A DNA stretch of 6,221 nucleotides, taken from the NCBI GenBank assembly GCA_017437205.1, contig JAFSBP010000016.1:1-6221 (forward strand). Reading direction: 5' to 3'. The notes beneath the pieces are model-generated. The model was not told the DNA's origin. It was given only the letters and a program-made list of their open reading frames with translations, and made no database searches. Shown piece by piece: positions 1 through 5,640 of this stretch (positions are counted from its first letter, which is position 1; every line of letters begins with the position of its first letter). The DNA is from Lachnospiraceae bacterium. Lineage in GTDB: Bacteria > Bacillota > Clostridia > Lachnospirales > Lachnospiraceae. The position numbers were made by a program, and so were the translations under genes.

Positions 1-321
1 ATCCTCTTTGTAATCGGTGCGTCCGGCATCGGCCATGACGCAGAGCTTTAAGAGGGAGGGGTTATCGCCGACGATGCGGCGGATATCGTCCTCATCGCAG
101 AATTTCCACTTGCCGTATTCGTCGGTAGAGAAGAGCCGCTTGGAAGCTTTATAACCAAATTCCATATAATCAACGCCGGAGGCGATATTTGCAACATAAA
201 GATCTTTTACAAAGTCATCAGAGAAGGCGAAATTGTTGACCAGACCGCCGTCTCTAAGGGTACAGTCCAAAATCTTCAGATCGGGGCTGTAGGTCATCAG
301 GGAACGATTTGAGATAGCCAT
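1..321 (-). CDS. HMGL/DRE-TIM-type aldolase catalytic domain protein (N-terminal part, truncated by window edge)
   Basis: Only the first 107 codons are visible; the gene runs off the left edge. The start is the ATG read from 321 down to 319, preceded by an AAAGGAAG ribosome binding site (minus strand, 335-328) at 6 nt spacing. The protein begins MAISNRSLMTY and carries the motif DCTLRDGG at residues 19-26. That is the metal- and substrate-binding first strand of the HMG-CoA lyase/isopropylmalate synthase/4-hydroxy-2-oxovalerate aldolase superfamily. A second family-like strand, MEFGY, lies at residues 53-57. Full-length relatives in Clostridia are usually labelled only as aldolase catalytic domain proteins, so the substrate cannot be given. 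The part carrying the later metal-binding histidines is outside the window. It is transcribed divergently from the ribonuclease operon, from its own strong promoter. Superfamily membership is fairly secure; the reaction is unknown. Confidence 0.82.
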   Translation of the reverse strand, partial: MAISNRSLMTYSPDLKILDCTLRDGGLVNNFAFSDDFVKDLYVANIASGVDYMEFGYKASKRLFSTDEYGKWKFCDEDDIRRIVGDNPSLLKLCVMADAGRTDYKED

Positions 322-382
322 GGTAGTCTTCCTTTCTTGAAATAAATTCACGCTTTAAAGTGTAAAAGCGTCCTGTGCAAAT

Positions 383-411
383 ATAATAACGGGAAATGAA
401 AGATTTGTCAA
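383..411 (-). promoter_or_regulatory. SigA-type promoter for the aldolase-domain gene
   Basis: Read on the minus strand, a perfect TTGACA -35 box (411-406) is followed after exactly 17 bp by TATTAT (388-383), one mismatch from the -10 consensus. Transcription would start near 375, giving a leader of roughly 50 nt before the ATG at 321. No riboswitch-like structure stands out in this leader. Confidence 0.8.
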
Positions 412-426
412 GCTTATAATTGACAA
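405..426. promoter_or_regulatory. Inverted repeat formed by back-to-back -35 boxes
   Basis: TTGTCAA (405-411), an 8-bp AT-rich spacer and TTGACAA (420-426) form a perfect 7-bp inverted repeat. Each arm contains the -35 box of one of the two divergent promoters. The symmetry may simply reflect two consensus -35 hexamers facing away from each other, or it may also be an operator for a dimeric regulator. The sequence alone does not decide. Confidence 0.5.
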
Positions 427-448
427 GTTGATAAATTTTCGGTATTCT
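420..448 (+). promoter_or_regulatory. SigA-type promoter of the ribonuclease/inhibitor operon
   Basis: TTGACA (420-425), a 17-bp spacer and TATTCT (443-448) form a near-consensus housekeeping promoter. The expected transcript start is near 455, about 67 nt before the chosen ATG at 522. No terminator is seen between the four following genes, so this promoter probably drives all of them to the terminator at 3240-3278. Confidence 0.8.
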
Positions 449-521
449 ATGTATTAGTGTTTGAAAATGGGGTCGTATGTGGTCGAATATTCCGCGTGTG
501 CCTCAGGAAGGAAAACGTACC

Positions 522-1163
522 ATGAAAAAGAAGATAAGGTGGGATAAGAAAAAACTTCTCACGGCATTGATTGTTTTTGTCGCATGGCTCTTAATCACTG
601 TCTTTGTTCCGGATTCACCGGATACGGGGCAGACGACAGGGGCAGGGCAGACGGAGACGACCACGGAAGGCGTGACGGACGAGCCGACGAAGCCGCCGGC
701 AGGGGAATCTACGCAGACACCGACGCAGAGCCCGACAGAGAAGCCTACGCCGGAACCTACAGAGGAGCCGACAGCGGAACCCACGGAGGAGCCTACAGAG
801 GAAGTACTTGACCGCGATGGAACCTACACATCTAAGGAAGATGTGGCTCTGTATCTGTACCTCTACGGAGAACTGCCGAAGAACTTCATCACGAAGGGTG
901 AGGCGGAGAAACTTGGTTGGGAAGGCGGTTCGGTGGAAAAATATGCTCCGGGAAAGAGTATTGGCGGAGATAAGTTTGGAAACCGTGAGGGACTGTTGCC
1001 GAAGAAGAACGGCAGGCAGTATTATGAGTGCGATATCGACACGTTGGGAAAGAACTCCCGTGGGGCGAAACGTATCGTATTCTCGAACGACGGGTTGATT
1101 TATTACACTGACGATCATTACGAGACGTTTGAACTTCTCTACACGAAGGACGGACCGCAATGA
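522..1163 (+). CDS. Membrane-anchored barnase-family ribonuclease with Pro/Thr/Glu-rich stalk
   Basis: This 213-residue protein has three parts. A basic N-terminus (MKKKIRWDKKK) is followed by one hydrophobic segment (about 11-29) without a clear signal peptidase site, suggesting a type II signal anchor. A low-complexity stalk (about 31-94) ends in PTEE-like repeats. A guanyl-specific barnase domain spans about 97-207. Compared with Bacillus barnase, all catalytic positions are present: K125 (barnase K27), E169 (E73, general base), R180 (R83), R184 (R87) and H199 (H102, general acid). The blocks FITKGEAEKLGW, APGKSIGGD and DDHYETF are close to the family. It should cleave RNA endonucleolytically outside the membrane. 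An ATG at 477 lies in the same frame but has only a weak site, whereas 522 has AGGAAGG at 505-511, so 522 was chosen. The stop overlaps the next gene, its inhibitor, by 4 nt. Family assignment is very secure; retention versus release from the membrane is inferred. Confidence 0.93.
   Translation: MKKKIRWDKKKLLTALIVFVAWLLITVFVPDSPDTGQTTGAGQTETTTEGVTDEPTKPPAGESTQTPTQSPTEKPTPEPTEEPTAEPTEEPTEEVLDRDGTYTSKEDVALYLYLYGELPKNFITKGEAEKLGWEGGSVEKYAPGKSIGGDKFGNREGLLPKKNGRQYYECDIDTLGKNSRGAKRIVFSNDGLIYYTDDHYETFELLYTKDGPQ
732..803 (+). repeat. Six tandem 12-nt units encoding the PTxE stalk
   Basis: Six consecutive imperfect 12-nt units, in frame with the ribonuclease gene, encode PTEK, PTPE, PTEE, PTAE, PTEE and PTEE (residues 71-94). 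Proline codons vary (CCG, CCT, CCC), so the repeat is partly diverged at the DNA level while the peptide pattern is kept. Such Pro/Thr-rich segments usually act as extended spacers between membrane or wall and a surface enzyme. Unit number could vary between strains. Confidence 0.8.
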
Positions 1164-1438
1164 GCGCGGGAGGTGTGATGGTGATCCTTGACGGCAGCCG
1201 GATGACGGATCGCGAGGCGCTTTGGGATTACCTTAAGGAAAATCTTCCGGTGCACGACTATTTCGGTCGGAATCTGGACGCTCTGTATGACGAACTGACG
1301 GAGTACCGGAAACCGCTCACTGTTAAACTGGTGGGCAGAGAACAGATGGAAGCTTTTCTCGGACGCTACGGAGAGATGTTGATCGACACATTTCTCGATG
1401 CAGCGAAGGAGAACGGTTATCTGGATGTACAAATTTAA
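1160..1438 (+). CDS. Barstar-family ribonuclease inhibitor
   Basis: This protein of 92 residues is close in length to barstar (89-90). It should bind the ribonuclease active site tightly and protect the producer's cytoplasmic RNA from any RNase that is not exported. The central block DYFGRNLDALYDELT (residues 33-47) aligns with the barstar helix that plugs barnase. Y34, D40 and D44 match barstar Y29, D35 and D39; Y43 replaces W38; D80 replaces E76, keeping the charge. No signal peptide or membrane segment is present, so it is cytosolic. Its ATG overlaps the ribonuclease stop (ATGA, 4 nt), implying translational coupling. AAGGA at 1146-1150 serves this start. A second in-frame ATG at 1178, after GGGAGGTG at 1168-1175, is a possible alternative and would remove six residues that barstar lacks. 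Family assignment is secure; the exact start is less so. Confidence 0.92.
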   Translation: MSAGGVMVILDGSRMTDREALWDYLKENLPVHDYFGRNLDALYDELTEYRKPLTVKLVGREQMEAFLGRYGEMLIDTFLDAAKENGYLDVQI

Positions 1439-1449
1439 GGAGGATTGTG

Positions 1450-2028
1450 ATGAGACTGTTACGAAGATTTCAGTATAATTCGCCGGTGGTATTGACCTTT
1501 GCATTGATTTCGCTGCTGGTGCTTTGGCTGAACGAGCTGACTGACGGAAGCTCAAATTGGTTTTTGTTCAGTGTTTACCGATCCTCGTGGAAGAATCCGT
1601 TGACTTATCTGCGGTTCTTCGGGCATGTGCTTGGACACAGTGATTGGAGCCATTACATGAATAACATGCTCATGATCCTTGTGATCGGCCCCATGCTGGA
1701 GGAGAAGTACGGAAGTATCAATCTGTTGGAGATGATTGTGTTAACTGCGTTAGTGTCCGGAATCATGCATGTGATACTGTTTCCGAACGCAGCACTCTTA
1801 GGTGCCAGCGGCATTGTATACATGATGATCTTGCTGTCCTCATTGGCCAGCATGAAGCAGAACTGCATTCCCCTCACCTTACTGCTCGTCGGTGCTATCT
1901 ACCTTGGCAGCGAAGTGGTGAACGGACTGACAGTATCTGACAATATTTCGCAGCTCACCCACATTGTAGGAGGCGTCTGCGGAGCAATTTTTGGAATGGC
2001 ACTAAGCCATGGAAACAGGAGGCGTTAA
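1450..2028 (+). CDS. Rhomboid-family intramembrane serine protease
   Basis: This 192-residue polytopic protein has about six hydrophobic segments, the minimal rhomboid core. The family signature is complete: HxxxN in the second helix (H68, N72) with the oxyanion-side histidine and asparagine, the GPMLEEKYG turn (80-88), the nucleophile motif GASG (118-121, catalytic S120) and the general base H171 in QLTHIVGG. It should therefore be an active protease that cuts within or next to membrane helices near the outer face. The ATG at 1450 was chosen because AAGGAGG at 1437-1443 lies 6 nt upstream; a GTG directly before it (1447) is too close to that site. The gene starts 11 nt after the barstar stop and ends 2 nt before the next start, so it is part of the operon. 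Its substrate is unknown. The anchored ribonuclease upstream is an obvious candidate but this is unproven, especially since many known rhomboid substrates have the opposite (N-out) orientation. Confidence 0.9.
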   Translation: MRLLRRFQYNSPVVLTFALISLLVLWLNELTDGSSNWFLFSVYRSSWKNPLTYLRFFGHVLGHSDWSHYMNNMLMILVIGPMLEEKYGSINLLEMIVLTALVSGIMHVILFPNAALLGASGIVYMMILLSSLASMKQNCIPLTLLLVGAIYLGSEVVNGLTVSDNISQLTHIVGGVCGAIFGMALSHGNRRR

Positions 2029-2030
2029 TT

Positions 2031-3218
2031 ATGAAAAAAGAGAACAAACAGCTGGCAAAGAAGCTGAAAGCAGAGGCACTGAAGAAGAAAAAACAGAAGA
2101 GAATTCTCTGCATCGTACTCAGTGTTGTACTGGTGGTAGTTGCAGCTATCGGTATCGGAATCGGTGTTAAGATTGCAAACCGTCCGTTTACCTTAAAGTA
2201 CAGCAAGTATCTGACCGATGACGGAAAGATCAAGGATGCGGTAATGGCAGACTATGTGAAGCTTGTTGATCTGAAGGAAGTTCTTTCCGTGAAGAAGGAT
2301 GACGTAATCCCTACGGAGAAGGATGTTGAAATTCAGATGATGCAGCTGATTTCCGCCGGAAAGAAGCTGAACAAGGAGAAAGATCAGAAGGTAGCAGACG
2401 GAGATTACATTAATCTGGATTATGTAGGCTACATTGGCGGAAAGGCATTTGAAGGTGGAGACACCGGGGAGAAAGGTACTGATTTGGTTATCGGATCCAA
2501 CAGCTATATCGATGATTTCGAAGAGCAGCTGATCGGTCACAGCCCTGAGGAGGAATTTGAGATTACGGTAACCTTCCCCGAGGATTACGGCAACGAGGAA
2601 CTGAACGGCAAGGAAGCGGTTTTTGAGATTAAGATCAACGGTATCTATGAGCTGGATCTGGATGATGAGAAGGTGAAGAAAAACACTGACTATAAGACCT
2701 TGGCTGATTTTAAAGAGGCTACCGCTGAGGAGATGCGCGAGAATATGCTGCGTAGCACCCTTTGGACCGCACTTAATGAGAAGTGTGAGGTTACCGGATA
2801 TCCTGAGAAGTACATCTCCAACCTGGAGGATGTTCTTTACAAGGTATACGAGCAGCAGTACAAGTATTACAATGCTATGTACGCTGAGTACTATGGAGGA
2901 GTCGCACCTTGGGACAGCATGGAGGATTACTACGGCATGACCAAGGAGGAGTTGAAGAAGGAACTCAGAGGATATGCTGAGGCACAGGCGGATCAGGCGA
3001 TGATCGCACAGATGATCTTTGAGCAGGAGAAGCTTACCGTCAGCGAGGATGACAGAAAAGAGTATCTGGAGAGCTACGGATACAAGGCAACCGAATATAA
3101 GTCGGCAGTTGCTGACTGTGGAAAGGGCTACGTTGAGCAGGGCTCTATCATTGTAGCAGTAACCAACTACCTGGCAGAGAAGGTTGAGATCGTGGAGACT
3201 CCCGAGGAAGACAAGTAA
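2031..3218 (+). CDS. Membrane-anchored FKBP-type peptidyl-prolyl isomerase / trigger-factor-like foldase
   Basis: This 395-residue protein has a very basic cytoplasmic N-terminus (about 1-24), one membrane segment (about 25-46) and a long extracytoplasmic part. Residues about 119-207 resemble the FKBP-type PPIase domain of trigger factor (VADGDYINLDYVGYIGG; LIGHSPEEEFEITVTFPEDYG). Residues about 215-385 resemble the helical trigger-factor C-terminal/SurA-like chaperone region. The ribosome-binding N-terminal domain of true trigger factor is absent, so this is not Tig. The expected role is to fold or isomerise proline bonds in exported proteins, as PrsA does in Bacillus with a different PPIase fold. 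The start has AGGAGG at 2017-2022 with 8 nt spacing, and the previous stop is 2 nt away. A terminator follows. As last gene of the unit it could serve the Pro-rich ribonuclease, but related foldases are common and may act generally. Domain assignment is good; client proteins are unknown. Confidence 0.85.
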   Translation: MKKENKQLAKKLKAEALKKKKQKRILCIVLSVVLVVVAAIGIGIGVKIANRPFTLKYSKYLTDDGKIKDAVMADYVKLVDLKEVLSVKKDDVIPTEKDVEIQMMQLISAGKKLNKEKDQKVADGDYINLDYVGYIGGKAFEGGDTGEKGTDLVIGSNSYIDDFEEQLIGHSPEEEFEITVTFPEDYGNEELNGKEAVFEIKINGIYELDLDDEKVKKNTDYKTLADFKEATAEEMRENMLRSTLWTALNEKCEVTGYPEKYISNLEDVLYKVYEQQYKYYNAMYAEYYGGVAPWDSMEDYYGMTKEELKKELRGYAEAQADQAMIAQMIFEQEKLTVSEDDRKEYLESYGYKATEYKSAVADCGKGYVEQGSIIVAVTNYLAEKVEIVETPEEDK

Positions 3219-3239
3219 ATATCAGGAAAATCAAAAATT

Positions 3240-3278
3240 GCCGGTTCCCGACATTGTTACGGGGCCGGCGATTTTTTT
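3240..3278 (+). terminator. Intrinsic terminator of the ribonuclease-to-foldase operon
   Basis: GCCGG (3240-3244) and CCCG (3247-3250) pair with CGGG (3260-3263) and CCGGC (3265-3269), with a small internal loop (TT opposite G) and a 9-nt loop. Seven T residues follow at 3272-3278. This is a classic rho-independent terminator starting 21 nt after the stop codon, and it separates the two plus-strand operons. Confidence 0.9.
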
Positions 3279-3321
3279 ATCGAAATTCGATAAAATAATT
3301 ATTGACATTCGATAATTATCG
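3279..3321. promoter_or_regulatory. Probable operator cluster of TTCGATAA/CGATAATTATCG palindromes
   Basis: ATCGAA-A-TTCGAT (3279-3291) is a 6-bp inverted repeat with a 1-nt centre. CGATAATTATCG (3310-3321) is a perfect 12-bp palindrome lying inside the -35/-10 spacer. The 9-mer ATTCGATAA occurs at 3285-3293 and again at 3307-3315, 22 bp apart, about two helical turns. Between them AATAATTATT (3294-3303) is also palindromic. Occupation by a dimeric regulator would block the promoter. The small Cro/C1-type protein encoded downstream is the likeliest ligand, by inference. Confidence 0.65.
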
Positions 3322-3330
3322 TGTTATAAC
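3302..3330 (+). promoter_or_regulatory. SigA-type promoter of the DUF2975-regulator-DUF4173 operon
   Basis: TTGACA (3302-3307), a 17-bp spacer and TATAAC (3325-3330) differ from the SigA consensus at one base. The expected transcript start is near 3337, so the ribosome binding site at 3342-3347 lies almost at the mRNA 5' end. The spacer is filled by the palindrome at 3310-3321, which suggests repression. Confidence 0.85.
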
Positions 3331-3355
3331 CTTATCAGAAGAGGAGGTGTTTACC

Positions 3356-3799
3356 ATGAATTCTGAGCTTTCTGCAAAGTTTACCTTTTGGTGCAATCGT
3401 TTGATCGCGCTGATTGTTGTCGCATTGATTTTCTTCTTCCCGTCCCTCATGAACTGGTTCGAAGAGGTTCGTCCGCTGGGAGAACAGAAGATCACAGCCA
3501 TAATCATTGGCTTTTACCTGTGTGTGCCGGTTGTACTCTATGCGCTGTGGTGCATCGACCGGTTAGTGACGAATGTGTTGAAGAAGGATATTTTTGTGGA
3601 ACAAAATGTGCGCTATATCCGCCGTCTGCGTTGGTGCTGCGCCGGGGTTAGTCTGATCTGTGTGCCGATTGCATTTTTCTATATGCCGCTGATTTTCATG
3701 GTGGTGATTATGGCGTTTTTGGCACTTGTCATCAGCCTGGTGAAGAATGTGATGGCTGCAGCGGTGGAAATCCGGGAGGAAAATGAGTTCACGATATAG
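3356..3799 (+). CDS. DUF2975-family membrane protein
   Basis: This 147-residue protein has four predicted membrane segments (about 16-34, 46-67, 93-110 and 111-130). It carries the pattern typical of DUF2975: KKDIFVEQNVRYIRRLRWCC (76-95) between helices 2 and 3, and a charged C-terminal tail ending REENEFTI (140-147). The molecular role of the family is not established. Its members are usually encoded directly before a small Cro/C1-type regulator, as here, which suggests a membrane sensor or modulator paired with that regulator. The ATG at 3356 was chosen because AGGAGG at 3342-3347 lies 8 nt upstream. Reading further upstream in the same frame would run through the promoter itself and is not credible. 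The stop is 8 nt before the regulator start. Family assignment is good; function is unknown. Confidence 0.85.
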   Translation: MNSELSAKFTFWCNRLIALIVVALIFFFPSLMNWFEEVRPLGEQKITAIIIGFYLCVPVVLYALWCIDRLVTNVLKKDIFVEQNVRYIRRLRWCCAGVSLICVPIAFFYMPLIFMVVIMAFLALVISLVKNVMAAAVEIREENEFTI

Positions 3800-3807
3800 G
3801 AGAAAAT

Positions 3808-4017
3808 ATGGCGATAGTAGTAAATTTGGATGTGATGCTTGCCAAGAGGAAGATGACTTCCCAGGAATTGGCTAACCGAGTGGGGATGACGCAGGCGAAC
3901 CTCTCCATCTTGAAGACCGGAAAGGCGAGGGCAGTGCGGATGAGTACGATGGATGCAATCTGCCGGGAGCTCGACTGCCAGCCGGGGGATTTATTTGAAT
4001 ATGTGAAGGAGGAATGA
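3808..4017 (+). CDS. Small Cro/C1-type helix-turn-helix regulator (YozG-like)
   Basis: This 69-residue protein is essentially one XRE/Cro-C1 DNA-binding domain. The helix-turn-helix covers about residues 17-36 (TSQELANRVGMTQANLSILK), followed by KTGKARAVRMSTMDAICRELDCQPGDLFEY, the usual third to fifth helices and the family ending. It has no effector domain, so any signal must come from a partner, most likely the DUF2975 membrane protein encoded just upstream. The site AGGAGA (3798-3803) overlaps the DUF2975 stop. The regulator's own stop lies within the ATGA at 4014-4017, close to the start of the next gene. By analogy with similar pairs it probably binds the CGATAA palindromes at 3279-3321 and controls its own operon; whether it represses or activates is inferred from operator position (repression). 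Confidence 0.88.
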   Translation: MAIVVNLDVMLAKRKMTSQELANRVGMTQANLSILKTGKARAVRMSTMDAICRELDCQPGDLFEYVKEE

Positions 4018-4019
4018 TT

Positions 4020-5576
4020 GTGGAAAAGTTGAGCGAAGATGTGGGGCGGGAAACCTCTGCAGAAACTGAAAAGCGGACTGAAGTTGTGAGCAATGCTTAC
4101 CGTGAACCGGAGAGACGAATTTATCCGACCGGAAAGAAAGAGATAGTGTTTGCATTGGCAGTTTTTTGTGCATCCCTGTTTTTGGCAAACATGACGGTGT
4201 TTGGCGGATTTAATTTTGGGTTCGCCCTAGCAGTGATCGTTTGCATTGTATGCAGCAGTGCGTATCTGATCGCGTCCGGAAGAAAACTGACGGTGTATAG
4301 CGGTATTCTGCTGGTGTTGAGTATCGTGATTGCCGCGTCATTCGCAAGGTCGGACGATGGTTTTGTGAAGTTGGTGATGGTATGTTTTCTGCTGGTTGGT
4401 GTCAATTTAGGGTTGTGTCTGTTGGCTGGAAAAAACCGGCATAATCCGGGCAGCGCAGGGACTCTTTCCGATGCCGGACACACGCTGTTTTCGTTGGGCT
4501 TTGGTGAGATGGGGCCGGCCTTTGGCGGATTGAGGAATTCTTTGAAAAAGAGCGGAGAGGCAGGACAGCGAAGTATGGCTGTTTTGACGGGACTTGGAAT
4601 CGCGGTACCGATCTTGCTGGTGATTATTCCGCTGCTCGCGCGGGCAGACGCGGCTTTTGAGGCGGTGCTGAATAAATTGCCCGATATTTCGCTGCCGGAG
4701 ATTGTTGTCACGGTGTTGTTGGGCACGGGAGCAGCCTGTGTGTTGTACGCACGGGGCGTTGCACTGCAAAAAGGAGAGAAGGCGGGGACTGCACCATATA
4801 AACACAGAGGGGTGGCACCGTTGACGGTAAACACTGTATTGGGGGCAGTGGGTGTTGTATATATCGTTTACTTGTTGAGTCAGCTGGTTTATTTTACCGG
4901 CGGATTCGCGGGCATTCTGCCGGAGGGCTATACGTTCGCGGAGTATGCCAGACGAGGGTTCTTCGAGATGGCGGCTCTGTGTGCGATAAACTTAAGCATT
5001 ATCCTGTTTAGCCTGTGGGTGGTAAAACGGGAGAATAGTGCACCACTCAGTACCCGCCTGTTCTGCCTCTTCCTCGGCATAGTGACGCTGTTCTTCGTGG
5101 TGGCAGCCAGTGCGAAAATGGTGATGTACATCGACAGCTACGGGCTGACCCGGCTGCGTCTTTTGACACAGGTTATCATGATCTATATGGGTATAGTCAC
5201 TGTGCTGGTATCTGTTCGGCTGTTTGTGCCGAAGCTGCCGTACATGAAAGTGATTATTGTGAGCGCACTGCTGATCGGGGCATCGGTGAGTTGGGCGGAT
5301 GTGGATACGGTCGTTGCAAAGTACAATGTAGATGCGTACCTGTCCGGAAAAATGGAAACAGTGGATGTATTTTATCTGAGTGATCTGGGGGATGGCGTGG
5401 TGCCGCAGCTTGCGCGGTTGGCAGATAAGGCACATGATGAAACAATTGCAAGTAATGCAAAAATTGTCCTTGAAAATAGAAGGATTGCAAGGATAAAGGA
5501 TTTCCGCGGGTGGAATTATGTGGATTTTGTGGCGGCGGAGTATATCGGAGAGACGAAGGATACGGAAATTCATTGA
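4020..5576 (+). CDS. DUF4153/DUF4173-type polytopic membrane protein
   Basis: This protein of 518 residues has a hydrophilic, charged cytoplasmic N-terminus (about 1-40), around eleven hydrophobic segments (about 42-425) and an extracytoplasmic C-terminal domain of about 90 residues. Family-like motifs are GYTFAEYARRGFFEM (303-317), YIDSYGLTRLRLL (370-382) and, after the last helix, the VVAKYNVDAYLSGK block (431-444). No catalytic residues can be named and the family role is unknown. The AAGGAGG site (4006-4012) is 1 nt from the ATG at 4014 but 7 nt from the in-frame GTG at 4020, so GTG is the better start; the ATG would add two residues. The third position in the operon implies control by the preceding regulator and a role linked to the DUF2975 protein. 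A hairpin terminator follows at 5603-5636. Family call is reasonably sure; DUF number less so. Confidence 0.78.
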   Translation: MEKLSEDVGRETSAETEKRTEVVSNAYREPERRIYPTGKKEIVFALAVFCASLFLANMTVFGGFNFGFALAVIVCIVCSSAYLIASGRKLTVYSGILLVLSIVIAASFARSDDGFVKLVMVCFLLVGVNLGLCLLAGKNRHNPGSAGTLSDAGHTLFSLGFGEMGPAFGGLRNSLKKSGEAGQRSMAVLTGLGIAVPILLVIIPLLARADAAFEAVLNKLPDISLPEIVVTVLLGTGAACVLYARGVALQKGEKAGTAPYKHRGVAPLTVNTVLGAVGVVYIVYLLSQLVYFTGGFAGILPEGYTFAEYARRGFFEMAALCAINLSIILFSLWVVKRENSAPLSTRLFCLFLGIVTLFFVVAASAKMVMYIDSYGLTRLRLLTQVIMIYMGIVTVLVSVRLFVPKLPYMKVIIVSALLIGASVSWADVDTVVAKYNVDAYLSGKMETVDVFYLSDLGDGVVPQLARLADKAHDETIASNAKIVLENRRIARIKDFRGWNYVDFVAAEYIGETKDTEIH

Positions 5577-5602
5577 AGAGTAAAATTGATTTTTTTGAAA
5601 AG

Positions 5603-5636
5603 AGCAAAACCGCCGGCAATCGTCGACGGTTTTGCT
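5603..5636 (+). terminator. Long hairpin after the DUF4173-type gene (probable bidirectional terminator)
   Basis: AGCAAAACCG (5603-5612) pairs with CGGTTTTGCT (5627-5636). After one C-A mismatch the stem continues CGGC/GTCG (with one G-U pair) and closes with the tetraloop AATC (5618-5621). The stem therefore has about 14 pairs. The T-run is inside the 3' arm rather than after it, and the following sequence is TATGTG, so efficiency on the plus strand is uncertain. On the minus strand it would end transcripts from the remnant at 5683-5844, but the tail there is only moderately U-rich. Confidence 0.65.
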
Positions 5637-5640
5637 TATG

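Noticed and set aside
477..521. Upstream in-frame ATG at 477 that would add 15 residues to the ribonuclease
   Set aside because: It has only a weak ribosome binding site and puts a non-hydrophobic WSNIPRVPQEG stretch before a typical KKK-plus-hydrophobic signal anchor. AGGAAGG directly precedes the ATG at 522.
503..784. Minus-strand open frame rich in Gly/Val/Ser
   Set aside because: It is the mirror of the Pro/Thr repeat stalk; low complexity, no ribosome binding site and no family features.
2031..3218. Calling the foldase gene tig (trigger factor)
   Set aside because: It has a membrane anchor and lacks the N-terminal ribosome-binding domain, so it only shares the PPIase and C-terminal modules.
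3302..3355. TTG start at 3302 for the DUF2975 protein
   Set aside because: The codons would run through the -35, operator and -10 sequences of the promoter; AGGAGG with correct spacing marks 3356.
4121..4834. Long minus-strand open frame opposite the DUF4173-type gene
   Set aside because: The plus-strand protein has clear membrane segments and family motifs with a good start. The antisense frame has no initiation site and no recognisable domain.
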